From the NCBI GenBank assembly GCA_003694775.1, contig RFJV01000239.1, positions 1 through 13,123 of the forward strand: a stretch of DNA of 13,123 nucleotides. Reading direction: 5' to 3'. Below, piece by piece: positions 1 through 7,083 of the stretch. Numbering within the stretch: the stretch's first letter is position 1; each line of letters starts with the position of its first letter. The translations under genes were made by a program, and so were the position numbers. Source of the stretch: Chloroflexota bacterium (GTDB lineage Bacteria; Chloroflexota; Anaerolineae; 4572-78; J111). The notes below the pieces were generated by a model. It was not told the origin of the DNA, did no database searches, and worked only from the letters and a program-made list of their open reading frames with translations.

Positions 1-1512
1 CAGCCAACGGCAGACACCGGCGAACTTTCTGCCGCCCAAACTGCCGCGGCCGAGGCCGAAGCCAAGCTGGCCGAAGCTCAGTCCGCCGCCGCCACCGCTG
101 AAGCCAAGGCCCAGGAAGCCGCTTCCGCCGGTGCAGAGGCCCAGGCCGAAGCTCAGGCGGCTGTTGCCACCGCCCAGGCCGAAGCAGAAGCCGCCAAGGC
201 ACAGGCCGAAGAGGCTATGAAGCAGGCCGAACAGGCCGCGTCGTCTGCGCCCGCCAGCGAACCGGTTACCCTTCGGGCCATCGGCTTTGAAAGCTGTATT
301 GTGGACGGCCTAAAGCTTCAGGCCGATGCCTACATGAAAGCCCACCCCAACGTAACCATCGAAATTGAAGCCACGGCCTACACCAACCTGCACGATAAGC
401 AGGTCATCGAGCTGGCCTCTGGAACCGGTAACTTCGACATTTACTCCGTGGTGACCGAATGGATGCCGGAATATACCTCTGCCGGCTTCCTGGAACCGCT
501 GGACGATTATGTCGCCGCCGACCCGCCCGAAGACTGGCCCAATACCTGGACCAAGGGCTTCAAATTCCAGTATGGCGCAGATGGCAAGCTGTACGGCTTC
601 CCCCACCACGATGGCCCCCAACTGCTCTACTACCGTAAAGACCTGTTTGAAGACCCGGATAACCAGGCCGCTTTCAAGGCCGAATACGGCTACGACCTGG
701 CCCCACCCAAAACATGGGACCAATTTATCGACATCGCCAAGTTCTTCACCCGCCCCGAAGAAGATTTGTGGGGAACCGTTCTGACCGCCAAATTTGGCGA
801 GCAGCAGCTGGCCCACGATTTCTGGTTGTTGCTACCCGGCTTTGGTGGCGGCACCGGCTTTGATGAAAACGGCTATCCCACCTTTAACAAGCAGGGCGGG
901 GTTGAGGCGTTGCAGTTCTACTCGGACCTCATCAACAAGTATAAAGTGGCCCCGGAAGCCTCTTTAACCTACGGTATCCCCGAAGCCGGCGACTTCTACC
1001 TCTCCGGCAAGGCCGCGATGCACTGGAACTGGGCGCATATCGGCGCTTATGCCGAGCTTGAAGAATTCTCCAGCATCATCGGCAAGAATGCCTACACCGT
1101 TATGCCCAAGGTGGAAGGCGTTGGCCAGAACGCTGTTTATGCCAGCTACTGGGTCCTGGCTATCGCCAAAGACAGCAAGAACAAACAGGTAGCCTACGAC
1201 TTTATCAAGTTTGCCACCGATAAAGAACACGACAAACTGCTGGCCGAAGTTGGCTGTATACCCAGCCGCCTGTCTTCCTGGAACGACCCCCAACTGCTGG
1301 AAAAATTCCCCTTCTACGCCACCTTCCAGCCCTCGTATGAAGGCTTCATTACCAGCTCACCCCGTATTCCTGAATACGAAAAGGCCGATGATATTCTCCA
1401 GCGCTATATGTCGCAAGTACTGGCCGGCGAAACCGACGCCCAAAGTGCTCTCGACGCCGCAGTGGAAGAGTTAATCCCTCTGCTGGAAGAGAATGGGGCT
1501 ATCAAGAAATAG
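1..1512 (+). CDS. ABC transporter solute-binding lipoprotein (CUT1 type), 5'-truncated, with Ala-rich helical N-terminal extension
   Basis: The reading frame is open from base 1, so the gene starts left of the window; 503 residues are visible. Visible residues 1 to about 82 are almost only Ala, Glu, Gln and Lys (AEAEAKLAEAQSAAATAEAK and similar), predicting a long charged helix or coiled coil. The periplasmic-binding-protein fold starts near residue 89 (VTLRAIGFES). It shows the usual extracellular sugar-binding features: FDIYSVVTEWMPEYTSAGFLEPLDDYV, then GKLYGFPHHDGPQLLYYRKDLFE, and GKAAMHWNWAHIGAY near the hinge. It would bind an extracellular solute, probably a carbohydrate, and deliver it to the two permeases encoded downstream. 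The lost start probably encoded a lipoprotein signal (inference). The internal ATG at 217 is not a credible start because the helix continues through it. The substrate cannot be told from sequence. Confidence 0.9.
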   Translation, partial: QPTADTGELSAAQTAAAEAEAKLAEAQSAAATAEAKAQEAASAGAEAQAEAQAAVATAQAEAEAAKAQAEEAMKQAEQAASSAPASEPVTLRAIGFESCIVDGLKLQADAYMKAHPNVTIEIEATAYTNLHDKQVIELASGTGNFDIYSVVTEWMPEYTSAGFLEPLDDYVAADPPEDWPNTWTKGFKFQYGADGKLYGFPHHDGPQLLYYRKDLFEDPDNQAAFKAEYGYDLAPPKTWDQFIDIAKFFTRPEEDLWGTVLTAKFGEQQLAHDFWLLLPGFGGGTGFDENGYPTFNKQGGVEALQFYSDLINKYKVAPEASLTYGIPEAGDFYLSGKAAMHWNWAHIGAYAELEEFSSIIGKNAYTVMPKVEGVGQNAVYASYWVLAIAKDSKNKQVAYDFIKFATDKEHDKLLAEVGCIPSRLSSWNDPQLLEKFPFYATFQPSYEGFITSSPRIPEYEKADDILQRYMSQVLAGETDAQSALDAAVEELIPLLEENGAIKK

Positions 1513-1618
1513 ATAGCAGTTCCTATTGCAGGTAAGTCTGGCTGAAGACGTACAAGTCCAGGGCTTGTTCACAGGCAGGCCCTGGACTTCACCCCCCTAC
1601 AATATCGGAACTGCTATC
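1512..1618 (+). repeat. Long inverted-repeat hairpin between binding-protein and permease genes
   Basis: The arm GATAGCAGTTCC (1512-1523) is the exact reverse complement of GGAACTGCTATC (1607-1618). After a 2-nt bulge (1605-1606) the pairing continues: TATTGCAGG (1524-1532) against CCTACAATA (1596-1604), one mismatch. Inside lies a second strong stem, 1554-1567 against 1576-1589 (core AAGTCCAGGGC / GCCCTGGACTT plus TTG/CAG with one G-U pair), with an 8-nt loop. No T-tract follows, so it is not a classical terminator. The left arm begins on the last base of the binding-protein stop codon. Likely roles are protecting the 3' end of the binding-protein mRNA or partial termination, as known for stem-loops between binding-protein and permease genes in other importers. 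A dispersed palindromic repeat is the alternative. Confidence 0.8.
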
Positions 1619-1629
1619 ATCGAGATATT

Positions 1630-1707
1630 ATAGCCTAACGGCTATCTGATTCCAAGACCAACTGCCGCACCGGGTGGCCTGTCTGAACTGGTCGCGTAAT
1701 CAGATAG
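1630..1707 (+). promoter_or_regulatory. Two mutually exclusive stems next to the permease Shine-Dalgarno
   Basis: Stem A pairs ATAGCC (1630-1635) with GGCTAT (1640-1645) across a TAAC loop. Stem B pairs CTATCTGATT (1642-1651) with AATCAGATAG (1698-1707), ten perfect pairs. Inside stem B, GACCA (1656-1660) can pair with TGGTC (1689-1693), and a small CACC/GGTG stem lies further in. Stems A and B share bases 1642-1645, so both cannot form fully together. Stem B ends one base before the AAGGAGG at 1709-1715. This layout fits a leader that modulates permease translation or transcription, but I recognise no known riboswitch class and a role is inference. Confidence 0.45.
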
Positions 1708-1708
1708 A

Positions 1709-1735
1709 AAGGAGGCAAACATTGACCACCAGGAG
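1709..1735 (+). promoter_or_regulatory. Two candidate ribosome binding sites for the first permease
   Basis: AAGGAGG (1709-1715) lies 6 nt before an in-frame TTG at 1722. AGGAG (1731-1735) lies 7 nt before the in-frame ATG at 1743. Both spacings are good, so either start is possible and the products would differ by seven residues. ATG 1743 is preferred because it is the stronger start codon and matches the usual N-terminus length of these permeases. Confidence 0.55.
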
Positions 1736-1742
1736 CGACATT

Positions 1743-2642
1743 ATGACCATCACCACCGGAAAGCAGTTATCCGGTACGGGTAAATTAACACAGAAAACCA
1801 GGCGGCAAGCTATCTGGATGGTTCTGCCGGCCATCATCTATTTGCTGGTCATCGGGATTTTTCCCCTTCTGTTTGCTCTGTACCTGATTGTCCATAAATG
1901 GGTGCTGAGTTCTGGCAAACCGCCTCAGTTTATCGGCTTCGGCAATATCATCCGGCTGATTCAGGATGAACGGTTCTTTATTGCTTTGGGAAGAACCGTT
2001 GCCTTTGCCGTTGGCGTGGTAACGATTGAGTTTTTGCTGGGGTTGCTGATTGCCCTCCTCCTGCTCAACCACGGACGTATGCTGTTGAGAACCTTCGTCT
2101 TACTGCCGATGATTATCGCCCCAACGGTGGTGGGGCTTACCTGGCGATTTATGTTCAACAGCGAAATTGGTGTTCTCAACTTTTTCTTTGATATTATGGG
2201 CCTGGAGAGTCCGCTCTGGCTCGGAGATACCACCATTGCCAAATTTTCCATTGTCCTGGTAGATGTATGGGAATGGACCCCCTTTATCATCCTCATTCTC
2301 CTGGCCGGCTTAATGAGCCTGCCCCCCGATGTGGAAGAAGCCGCCCACGTTGACGGGGCAAATTACTGGCAAATGTTATGGTACGTCAAACTCCCTTTAC
2401 TCCGCCCTGCTATCTTTGTGGCGCTCATGTTCAGAGCCATCGATGCCCTGCGTACCTTTGACACCATCTTTGTCTTAACCGCCGGCGGCCCCAACAACGT
2501 AACCGAACTGCTGAGCATCTACGCTTACAAAGTCAGCTTCAGATTTTTTGAGATGGGATACGGTACCGTTCTGGCCGCAGTTCTGCTCATCATTGTTCTG
2601 CTTTTCAGCCGGCTGTTAGTTCCCATTTTGGAGAAGAGGTAG
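1743..2642 (+). CDS. Carbohydrate ABC transporter permease, MalF/UgpA type
   Basis: A 299-residue inner-membrane protein with about six hydrophobic segments (near residues 24-50, 80-108, 115-136, 168-190, 222-235 and 268-292). The cytoplasmic EAA loop that docks to the ATPase is clear: EEAAHVDGANYWQMLWYVKL at 198-217, with the conserved EAA...G core. The GGPNNVTELLSIYAYK stretch near the C-terminus is typical of the MalF/UgpA half of CUT1 importers. It would form the channel with the next gene's product and take substrate from the upstream binding protein. No ATPase gene is in the window; CUT1 systems often share an MsiK/UgpC-type ATPase encoded elsewhere. The start is uncertain between ATG 1743 and TTG 1722, each with its own Shine-Dalgarno. 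Confidence 0.93.
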   Translation: MTITTGKQLSGTGKLTQKTRRQAIWMVLPAIIYLLVIGIFPLLFALYLIVHKWVLSSGKPPQFIGFGNIIRLIQDERFFIALGRTVAFAVGVVTIEFLLGLLIALLLLNHGRMLLRTFVLLPMIIAPTVVGLTWRFMFNSEIGVLNFFFDIMGLESPLWLGDTTIAKFSIVLVDVWEWTPFIILILLAGLMSLPPDVEEAAHVDGANYWQMLWYVKLPLLRPAIFVALMFRAIDALRTFDTIFVLTAGGPNNVTELLSIYAYKVSFRFFEMGYGTVLAAVLLIIVLLFSRLLVPILEKR

Positions 2643-2644
2643 CC

Positions 2645-3490
2645 ATGGATACCAACAAAAAAAATAACGGAAACTTTGTAAAAAAACTGATGGATGGGGG
2701 GGCATTTGGCTTGCTGGCCCTGTACATTCTCTTCTGCCTGTTCCCTATCTTATGGATTATCCTGACCTCCTTCAAAACCCACGCGGCTATCAACACCTTC
2801 CCCCCGCAGTTTATCTTTATCCCTTCTTTTGAAAATTATAACACCCTGTTAACTTCTCATGATTTCATCGGCTTCCTGACAAACTCCATTATTACCGCCA
2901 CCGTCTCCACCGCCCTGGTAATGGCCCTGGGAATTCCTGCCGCTTATTCTCTGGCCCGTTACGGCATCGGGGGGCACCGGCTTTCCGACTGGATTCTTTC
3001 TATGCGGATGTTCCCCCCCATTGCCCTGGTGGTGCCGCTGTTTCTGATGTTCAGATTTGTCCATCTGCTCCAGACGGTATGGGCCTTAATCCTTGTATAT
3101 ACCGCTATGAATTTGCCCTTCGCCATTTGGCTGATGATTGGCTTCTTTAAAGACGTGCCCAAAGATATTGACGATGCCGCCCTGGTAGACGGCTGTACCC
3201 CCTGGACTGCTTTGTGGAAAATTAACGTCCCCGCGGTGGCCCCCGGACTGGCCGCGGCGGCTATTCTGAGCATCATCTTTGCCTGGAACGAATTTTTGTT
3301 CGCCGTCATCCTGGGCGGCGGTACAGCCAAAACCCTTCCGGTGGCTGTGGCCGGCTACGTCACCGACCGGGCTATCTTCTGGGGACCGATGTCCGCGGCT
3401 TCGGTGATTGCCCTGGTCCCCATCGTGATATTTGCCATGTTTGTCCAGCGTTATCTGGTCCGTGGCTTAACCCTGGGCGCGGTGGACTGA
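2645..3490 (+). CDS. Carbohydrate ABC transporter permease, MalG/UgpE type
   Basis: A 281-residue membrane protein and the second half of the CUT1 channel. The first transmembrane segment is near residues 20-41, followed by the periplasmic SFENYNTLL motif typical of MalG-type subunits at about 61-69. The EAA loop is [20 protein letters not shown] at 174-193, with Asp-Ala-Ala in place of Glu-Ala-Ala. [11 protein letters not shown] follows, another MalG hallmark. The ATG comes two bases after the upstream stop, and its Shine-Dalgarno (AGAGG, 2635-2639) lies inside the end of the previous gene, so translation is probably coupled. Length is normal for the family. Confidence 0.94.
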   Translation: MDTNKKNNGNFVKKLMDGGAFGLLALYILFCLFPILWIILTSFKTHAAINTFPPQFIFIPSFENYNTLLTSHDFIGFLTNSIITATVSTALVMALGIPAAYSLARYGIGGHRLSDWILSMRMFPPIALVVPLFLMFRFVHLLQTVWALILVYTAMNLPFAIWLMIGFFKDVPKDIDDAALVDGCTPWTALWKINVPAVAPGLAAAAILSIIFAWNEFLFAVILGGGTAKTLPVAVAGYVTDRAIFWGPMSAASVIALVPIVIFAMFVQRYLVRGLTLGAVD

Positions 3491-3492
3491 GT

Positions 3493-4656
3493 ATGAAGCC
3501 ATTGGATGGACTGCTCGTTCTCGATTTCAGCCAGTTTCTGGCCGGCCCCTCGGCGGCCCTGCGCCTGGCAGACCTGGGGGCGCGGGTCATCAAAATAGAA
3601 CGGCCCGGCACCGGCGACCTGGCCCGCCAGCTTTACAACAATGAGCTGGAGCTGGACGGCGACAGCACGCTTTTTCACTCCATTAATCGCAACAAGGAGA
3701 GCATCGCCCTTAATCTGAAAGACCCGCATCACCTTGATATTGCCAGAAGGCTGATTGAAAAAGCCGATGTGATGATTCAGAACTTCCGTCCGGGGGTAAT
3801 GGAGCGGCTGGGGTTGGGGTACAGCACTGTCCGCGACCTGAACCCGCGCCTCATCTATGCCGAAGTAACAGGCTACGGCAAGATTGGCCCCTGGCGAAAC
3901 AAACCGGGGCAGGATTTACTCCTCCAGGCCCTTTCTGGCCTTACCTGGCTGAGCGGCAACGCCGACCAACCACCAATGCCGTTTGGCCTGGCCGTGGTTG
4001 ATATGTTTGCCGGCGCGCATCTGGTGCAGGGAATTCTGGCCTGCCTGGTGCGCCGCGGGATTACCGGTAAAGGCGGGCTGGTGGAGGTCAGCTTACTGGA
4101 ATCGATTATCGACTTTCAGTTTGAGGTGTTTACCACTTACCTGAACGACGGCAGACAGCTTCCCAGGCGAAGCAAAGTGAATAATGCCAACGCCTATCTG
4201 CCGGCACCCTATGGAATTTACGCCACCGCCGACGGGTATCTGGCTCTGGCAATGGGGTCCGTTGTTCGCCTGGGAGAACTGCTCAACTGCCCCGCTTTGC
4301 TGAACTATCCCGACCCCAGGACCTGGTTCAGCCAGCGCGATGAGATTAAGCAAATTCTGGTCGACCATCTGAAAACCCGGCCTACCGCCGATTGGCTAAA
4401 AATTCTGGAACCCGCCGGCTGGTGGTGCGCCGAGGTGCTGACCTGGCCGCAGTTGGTCAAACACGATGGCTTTAAAACGCTCAAAATGCTTCAAACCGTC
4501 TCCCGCGCCGAGGGGGTCAGCATTAAAACGACCCGCTGTCCTATACGGATTGACGGCCAGATTTTTACCTCGCCGGTTGGCGCGCCGCGCATCGGTCAGC
4601 ATACCCGCCAGATTCTGTCTACCTTACAGCTACCAATAGAATCTCAACATGAATAA
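3493..4656 (+). CDS. Family III CoA-transferase (CaiB/BaiF)
   Basis: 387 residues, close to the usual 390-430. The N-terminus has the family pattern: [20 protein letters not shown], then [18 protein letters not shown], then the [14 protein letters not shown] stretch at 66-78 and [18 protein letters not shown] at 93-110. The catalytic aspartate that carries the acyl-anhydride intermediate is most likely D170 in [14 protein letters not shown], matching Asp169 of formyl-CoA transferase. These enzymes move CoA between carboxylic acids in the cytoplasm. The gene starts two bases after the second permease and is clearly in the same transcript. This suggests that the imported compound or a breakdown product is a carboxylic acid activated as a CoA ester (inference). 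The specific acid cannot be read from sequence. Confidence 0.92.
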   Translation: MKPLDGLLVLDFSQFLAGPSAALRLADLGARVIKIERPGTGDLARQLYNNELELDGDSTLFHSINRNKESIALNLKDPHHLDIARRLIEKADVMIQNFRPGVMERLGLGYSTVRDLNPRLIYAEVTGYGKIGPWRNKPGQDLLLQALSGLTWLSGNADQPPMPFGLAVVDMFAGAHLVQGILACLVRRGITGKGGLVEVSLLESIIDFQFEVFTTYLNDGRQLPRRSKVNNANAYLPAPYGIYATADGYLALAMGSVVRLGELLNCPALLNYPDPRTWFSQRDEIKQILVDHLKTRPTADWLKILEPAGWWCAEVLTWPQLVKHDGFKTLKMLQTVSRAEGVSIKTTRCPIRIDGQIFTSPVGAPRIGQHTRQILSTLQLPIESQHE

Positions 4657-5749
4657 TCACCGCACTGCCCCGTTTACCTTTTTTATCGGCACATACACCC
4701 AACCCCTGCCCCACGTAGCCGGGCGAGGCGAAGGTGTTTATACCTGCCGCTTCAATCCTTCCACCGGGGAGCTGAGCCAGCCGGAACTGGCTTCGGATGA
4801 GGTGGTCAGCCCATCATACCTGGCCGTTTCTCCCAACCGGCGCTACCTGTACGCCGTTCAGGAAACCGATGAAGACCGCACCGCGGCAGTATATGCCTTT
4901 GCCGTTTCGCCAGACAGCCACAGCCTGCGGTATTTGAATCACCAGCCTGCGCATGGCCGTCTGCCCTGTTTTGTGTCGGTTCACCCCGCCGGCCGTTTTG
5001 TGCTGACCGCCAACTACGGCACGGGTTCGGTGGCGGTCCATCCGGTTGGCGATGACGGCGCTCTGCACCCCGCCTCCGACGTGGTTCAGCATACTGGCCG
5101 TGGACCGAACCCGGCCCGGCAGGAAGGCCCTCATACCCATCAGGTTGTCTTTGGGCCGCAGGACAACCTGGTATTTGTGCCCGATTTGGGCCTGGACAGA
5201 ATTATGACCTACCGTCTCGATACCGGCCAGGGCAAACTGCACTCCTTCAGCCCGCCGTTTTATTCGGCGCATCCCGGCGCCGGTCCCCGGCATCTGGCCT
5301 TTCATCCTACCGGACGGTATGCCTTTGGCCTCAATGAATTGGATGCATCGGTCATCGTCTATGCCCACCACCGCGGAACGCTGACACCTCGCCAGACGGT
5401 TTCGGCCCTGCCGCCGGACTTCGCCGGCGAACCGTCCGGCTCGGCTGTCCGGGTGTCGCCAGAAGGCCGTTTTGTGTATGCCGCCGACCGGGGCAACAGC
5501 AGTATTGCCGTGTATGCCTTTGCTGAATCTACTGCTACCCTCACGTTGCTGGAACACCAGTCTACCCAGGGACAGACCCCCCGCGATTTCGTCATCGACC
5601 CAACCGGAAAGTTCCTCTTGGCCGCCAACCAGGATTCCGACACCATTATTGCCTTTCACCGCCACCCCTCCACCGGACGGCTCACCCCCACCGGCTTCGC
5701 AATCCATGTCCCCAATCCTGTGTGTATGGTCTTTGCTGAGCAACAGTAA
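4649..5749 (+). CDS. Lactonase-family beta-propeller protein (6-phosphogluconolactonase YbhE/Pgl-like)
   Basis: 366 residues, typical for the seven-bladed lactonase propeller family (PF10282). Blade repeats are visible as successive [74 protein letters not shown] and [20 protein letters not shown]. The start FFIGTYTQ and the early [16 protein letters not shown] are also family hallmarks. There is no signal peptide, so it is cytoplasmic. Known members open 6-phosphogluconolactone or related lactones; here a sugar-acid lactone from the imported substrate is the obvious guess. It overlaps the CoA-transferase gene by 8 bases (ATGAATAA), indicating translational coupling. Only a weak 4-bp stem with a T-rich tail (5803-5828) follows, so transcription may continue into the next gene. 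Confidence 0.88.
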   Translation: MNNHRTAPFTFFIGTYTQPLPHVAGRGEGVYTCRFNPSTGELSQPELASDEVVSPSYLAVSPNRRYLYAVQETDEDRTAAVYAFAVSPDSHSLRYLNHQPAHGRLPCFVSVHPAGRFVLTANYGTGSVAVHPVGDDGALHPASDVVQHTGRGPNPARQEGPHTHQVVFGPQDNLVFVPDLGLDRIMTYRLDTGQGKLHSFSPPFYSAHPGAGPRHLAFHPTGRYAFGLNELDASVIVYAHHRGTLTPRQTVSALPPDFAGEPSGSAVRVSPEGRFVYAADRGNSSIAVYAFAESTATLTLLEHQSTQGQTPRDFVIDPTGKFLLAANQDSDTIIAFHRHPSTGRLTPTGFAIHVPNPVCMVFAEQQ

Positions 5750-5824
5750 TTTACCAACCGCGATAAATGCCTGTACCGGGTACGGGTGAATGTTGGATTA
5801 ACGCGGGTCGTTCCGCCTTTAATT

Positions 5825-5891
5825 TTTTATACAAGGGAAATCCGTAGAGCGATATTAATGTCGCCCTACCCCAATGTTATTTTATACAAGG
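5825..5891 (+). repeat. 43-bp palindromic insert between 12-bp direct repeats in the URO-D gene leader
   Basis: TTTTATACAAGG occurs at 5825-5836 and again at 5880-5891; the second copy carries the Shine-Dalgarno of the next gene. The 43 bases between them (5837-5879) contain a 26-base near-perfect palindrome at 5844-5869 centred on TTAA, with one mismatch (A5848/C5865) and one G-T pair. Direct repeats around a palindrome look like a small inserted repeat with a target duplication. A tandem duplication of the ribosome-binding region is the alternative. Confidence 0.6.
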
Positions 5892-5893
5892 AG
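5888..5893 (+). promoter_or_regulatory. Shine-Dalgarno that sets the URO-D-family start
   Basis: AAGGAG at 5888-5893 is 7 nt before ATG 5901. This favours 5901 over the upstream in-frame ATG at 5874, which lies before the Shine-Dalgarno and would add nine unconserved residues. Confidence 0.8.
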
Positions 5894-5900
5894 CTTTCAA

Positions 5901-7070
5901 ATGACCGGACGCGAAAGAATTCTGGCCGCTTTTCAGGGAGAACCGGCTGATTTTGTCCCGTTTGCTCCCAACATTTACCAGTGGTTTTACACCCACTACT
6001 CCAACGGAACCTTGCCGGAGGAAGTAGCTGATGCCACCCATCCTTTCGATGTTCTGCGCTATCTGGGGGCCGATATTCTGGCTCGCTGGGACACCCAGTG
6101 GGCCACCCAGACAGTCTACACCGAAGGGGAGTATTCGGAAACATACACCGGGTACAGCCATTGGGATAAACCCCTGGTCACCGCCTTTAACATCTACCCC
6201 CCCCATAAAACCGAACGCCACCGGAAATTTGTTACCCCATACGGAACACTGACCCAGGTCTGGTCCTACACTCCCGAAGCCGCGGCTGATTTTGAAGCCA
6301 AATATTGGTGGACCGATTGGTCTGAATATGAAGCCGTGCGCTTTATGATGGAAGCCACCAATTATGTTCTGGACGCCGATAAATTTCATTACTGGGTTGA
6401 ACAGGTCGGCAATGATGGCCTGGTGATGCTGAACCTGACCGAATCGCCCTTAAAGCGTTTACACTGGCTGGCCGGCCCGCAAAATGCCACCATGTTCATT
6501 ATGGACCACCCCGCCGAGATGCAGGCCCTGGCAGAAATTCACCAGCGCAAAGTTCTTTCATTTCTGGAGCAGGTGGTAGACAATCCGGATGTGGATGTCT
6601 TCATTTCAACCGACAACCTGGATGCAATGTTCTACCCCCCCTATTTCTACAAAACCTACTGCCACGACTTTTTTGCCAAAGCCGCAGAAATCATCCACAG
6701 CCGGGGTAAATATCTGGTGGTGCACGCCTGTGGACGGAGCAAAGCCCTGCTGCCGCTGGTGGGCCGGTCGAAAATAGATTGTCTGGAAGGTGTTACCCCT
6801 CCACCAATGGGAGATGTAGAACTGCCCGTAGTTCGCCAGATGGTTGGCTACCCGAATTTTACCGTCAACGGAGGAATAGACGTAGTGCATCAGGAGATTA
6901 CGGAAAATGCCGAGTCTCAAATCCACGATTATACCCGCGCCCTCTTTGAGGCAATGGGGGACAAGCGGCATTTTATTTTTGCTTCCAGCTGTAACACTTC
7001 GCCGCTGACCCCCTGGGAAAATCTGGTTTATTTTCGGGACGCGGCGCGCCAGTACGGCCGGATGGGGTAA
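5901..7070 (+). CDS. Uroporphyrinogen decarboxylase-family (URO-D/MtaA-like) protein, probable zinc methyltransferase
   Basis: 389 residues with a URO-D TIM-barrel. The start MTGRERILAAFQGEPADFVP is the family N-terminus. The protein keeps the zinc site of the MtaA/MtbA/CmuA methyltransferase branch: H275-A-C277 in YLVVHACGRSKALLPLV, and C364 in FASSCNTSPLTPWENL, the equivalent of the SCGLxPxTPxEN signature. It is therefore more likely to move methyl groups between a corrinoid protein and a thiol than to decarboxylate uroporphyrinogen. No corrinoid-binding protein gene is present locally. Such URO-D paralogues also occur beside sugar transporters with unknown roles. It is separated from the propeller gene by 151 bp holding a palindromic insert and no convincing promoter, so co-transcription is likely but not certain. 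It converges on the kinase gene with 13 bp between the stops. Confidence 0.85.
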   Translation: MTGRERILAAFQGEPADFVPFAPNIYQWFYTHYSNGTLPEEVADATHPFDVLRYLGADILARWDTQWATQTVYTEGEYSETYTGYSHWDKPLVTAFNIYPPHKTERHRKFVTPYGTLTQVWSYTPEAAADFEAKYWWTDWSEYEAVRFMMEATNYVLDADKFHYWVEQVGNDGLVMLNLTESPLKRLHWLAGPQNATMFIMDHPAEMQALAEIHQRKVLSFLEQVVDNPDVDVFISTDNLDAMFYPPYFYKTYCHDFFAKAAEIIHSRGKYLVVHACGRSKALLPLVGRSKIDCLEGVTPPPMGDVELPVVRQMVGYPNFTVNGGIDVVHQEITENAESQIHDYTRALFEAMGDKRHFIFASSCNTSPLTPWENLVYFRDAARQYGRMG

Positions 7071-7083
7071 GGAAAAGGCCAGA

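Noticed and set aside
217..1512. Starting the binding protein at the ATG at 217
   Set aside because: The frame is open to base 1 and the Ala/Glu-rich helix runs unbroken through this codon; the gene is cut by the window edge.
4814..5743. 309-codon open frame on the - strand inside the propeller gene
   Set aside because: It is antisense to a clear lactonase-family gene, its translation resembles no family, and it has the composition expected of a high-GC shadow frame.
5774..5784. GTACC-G-GGTAC palindrome
   Set aside because: A short dyad with a 1-nt loop, expected by chance in an intergenic region of this composition.
5803..5828. Terminator after the propeller gene
   Set aside because: The stem is only four base pairs (GCGG/CCGC) before a T-rich tail; too weak to call.
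7071..7083. Shared terminator between the converging URO-D and kinase genes
   Set aside because: The 13-bp gap contains no inverted repeat, and none is clear just inside the gene ends.
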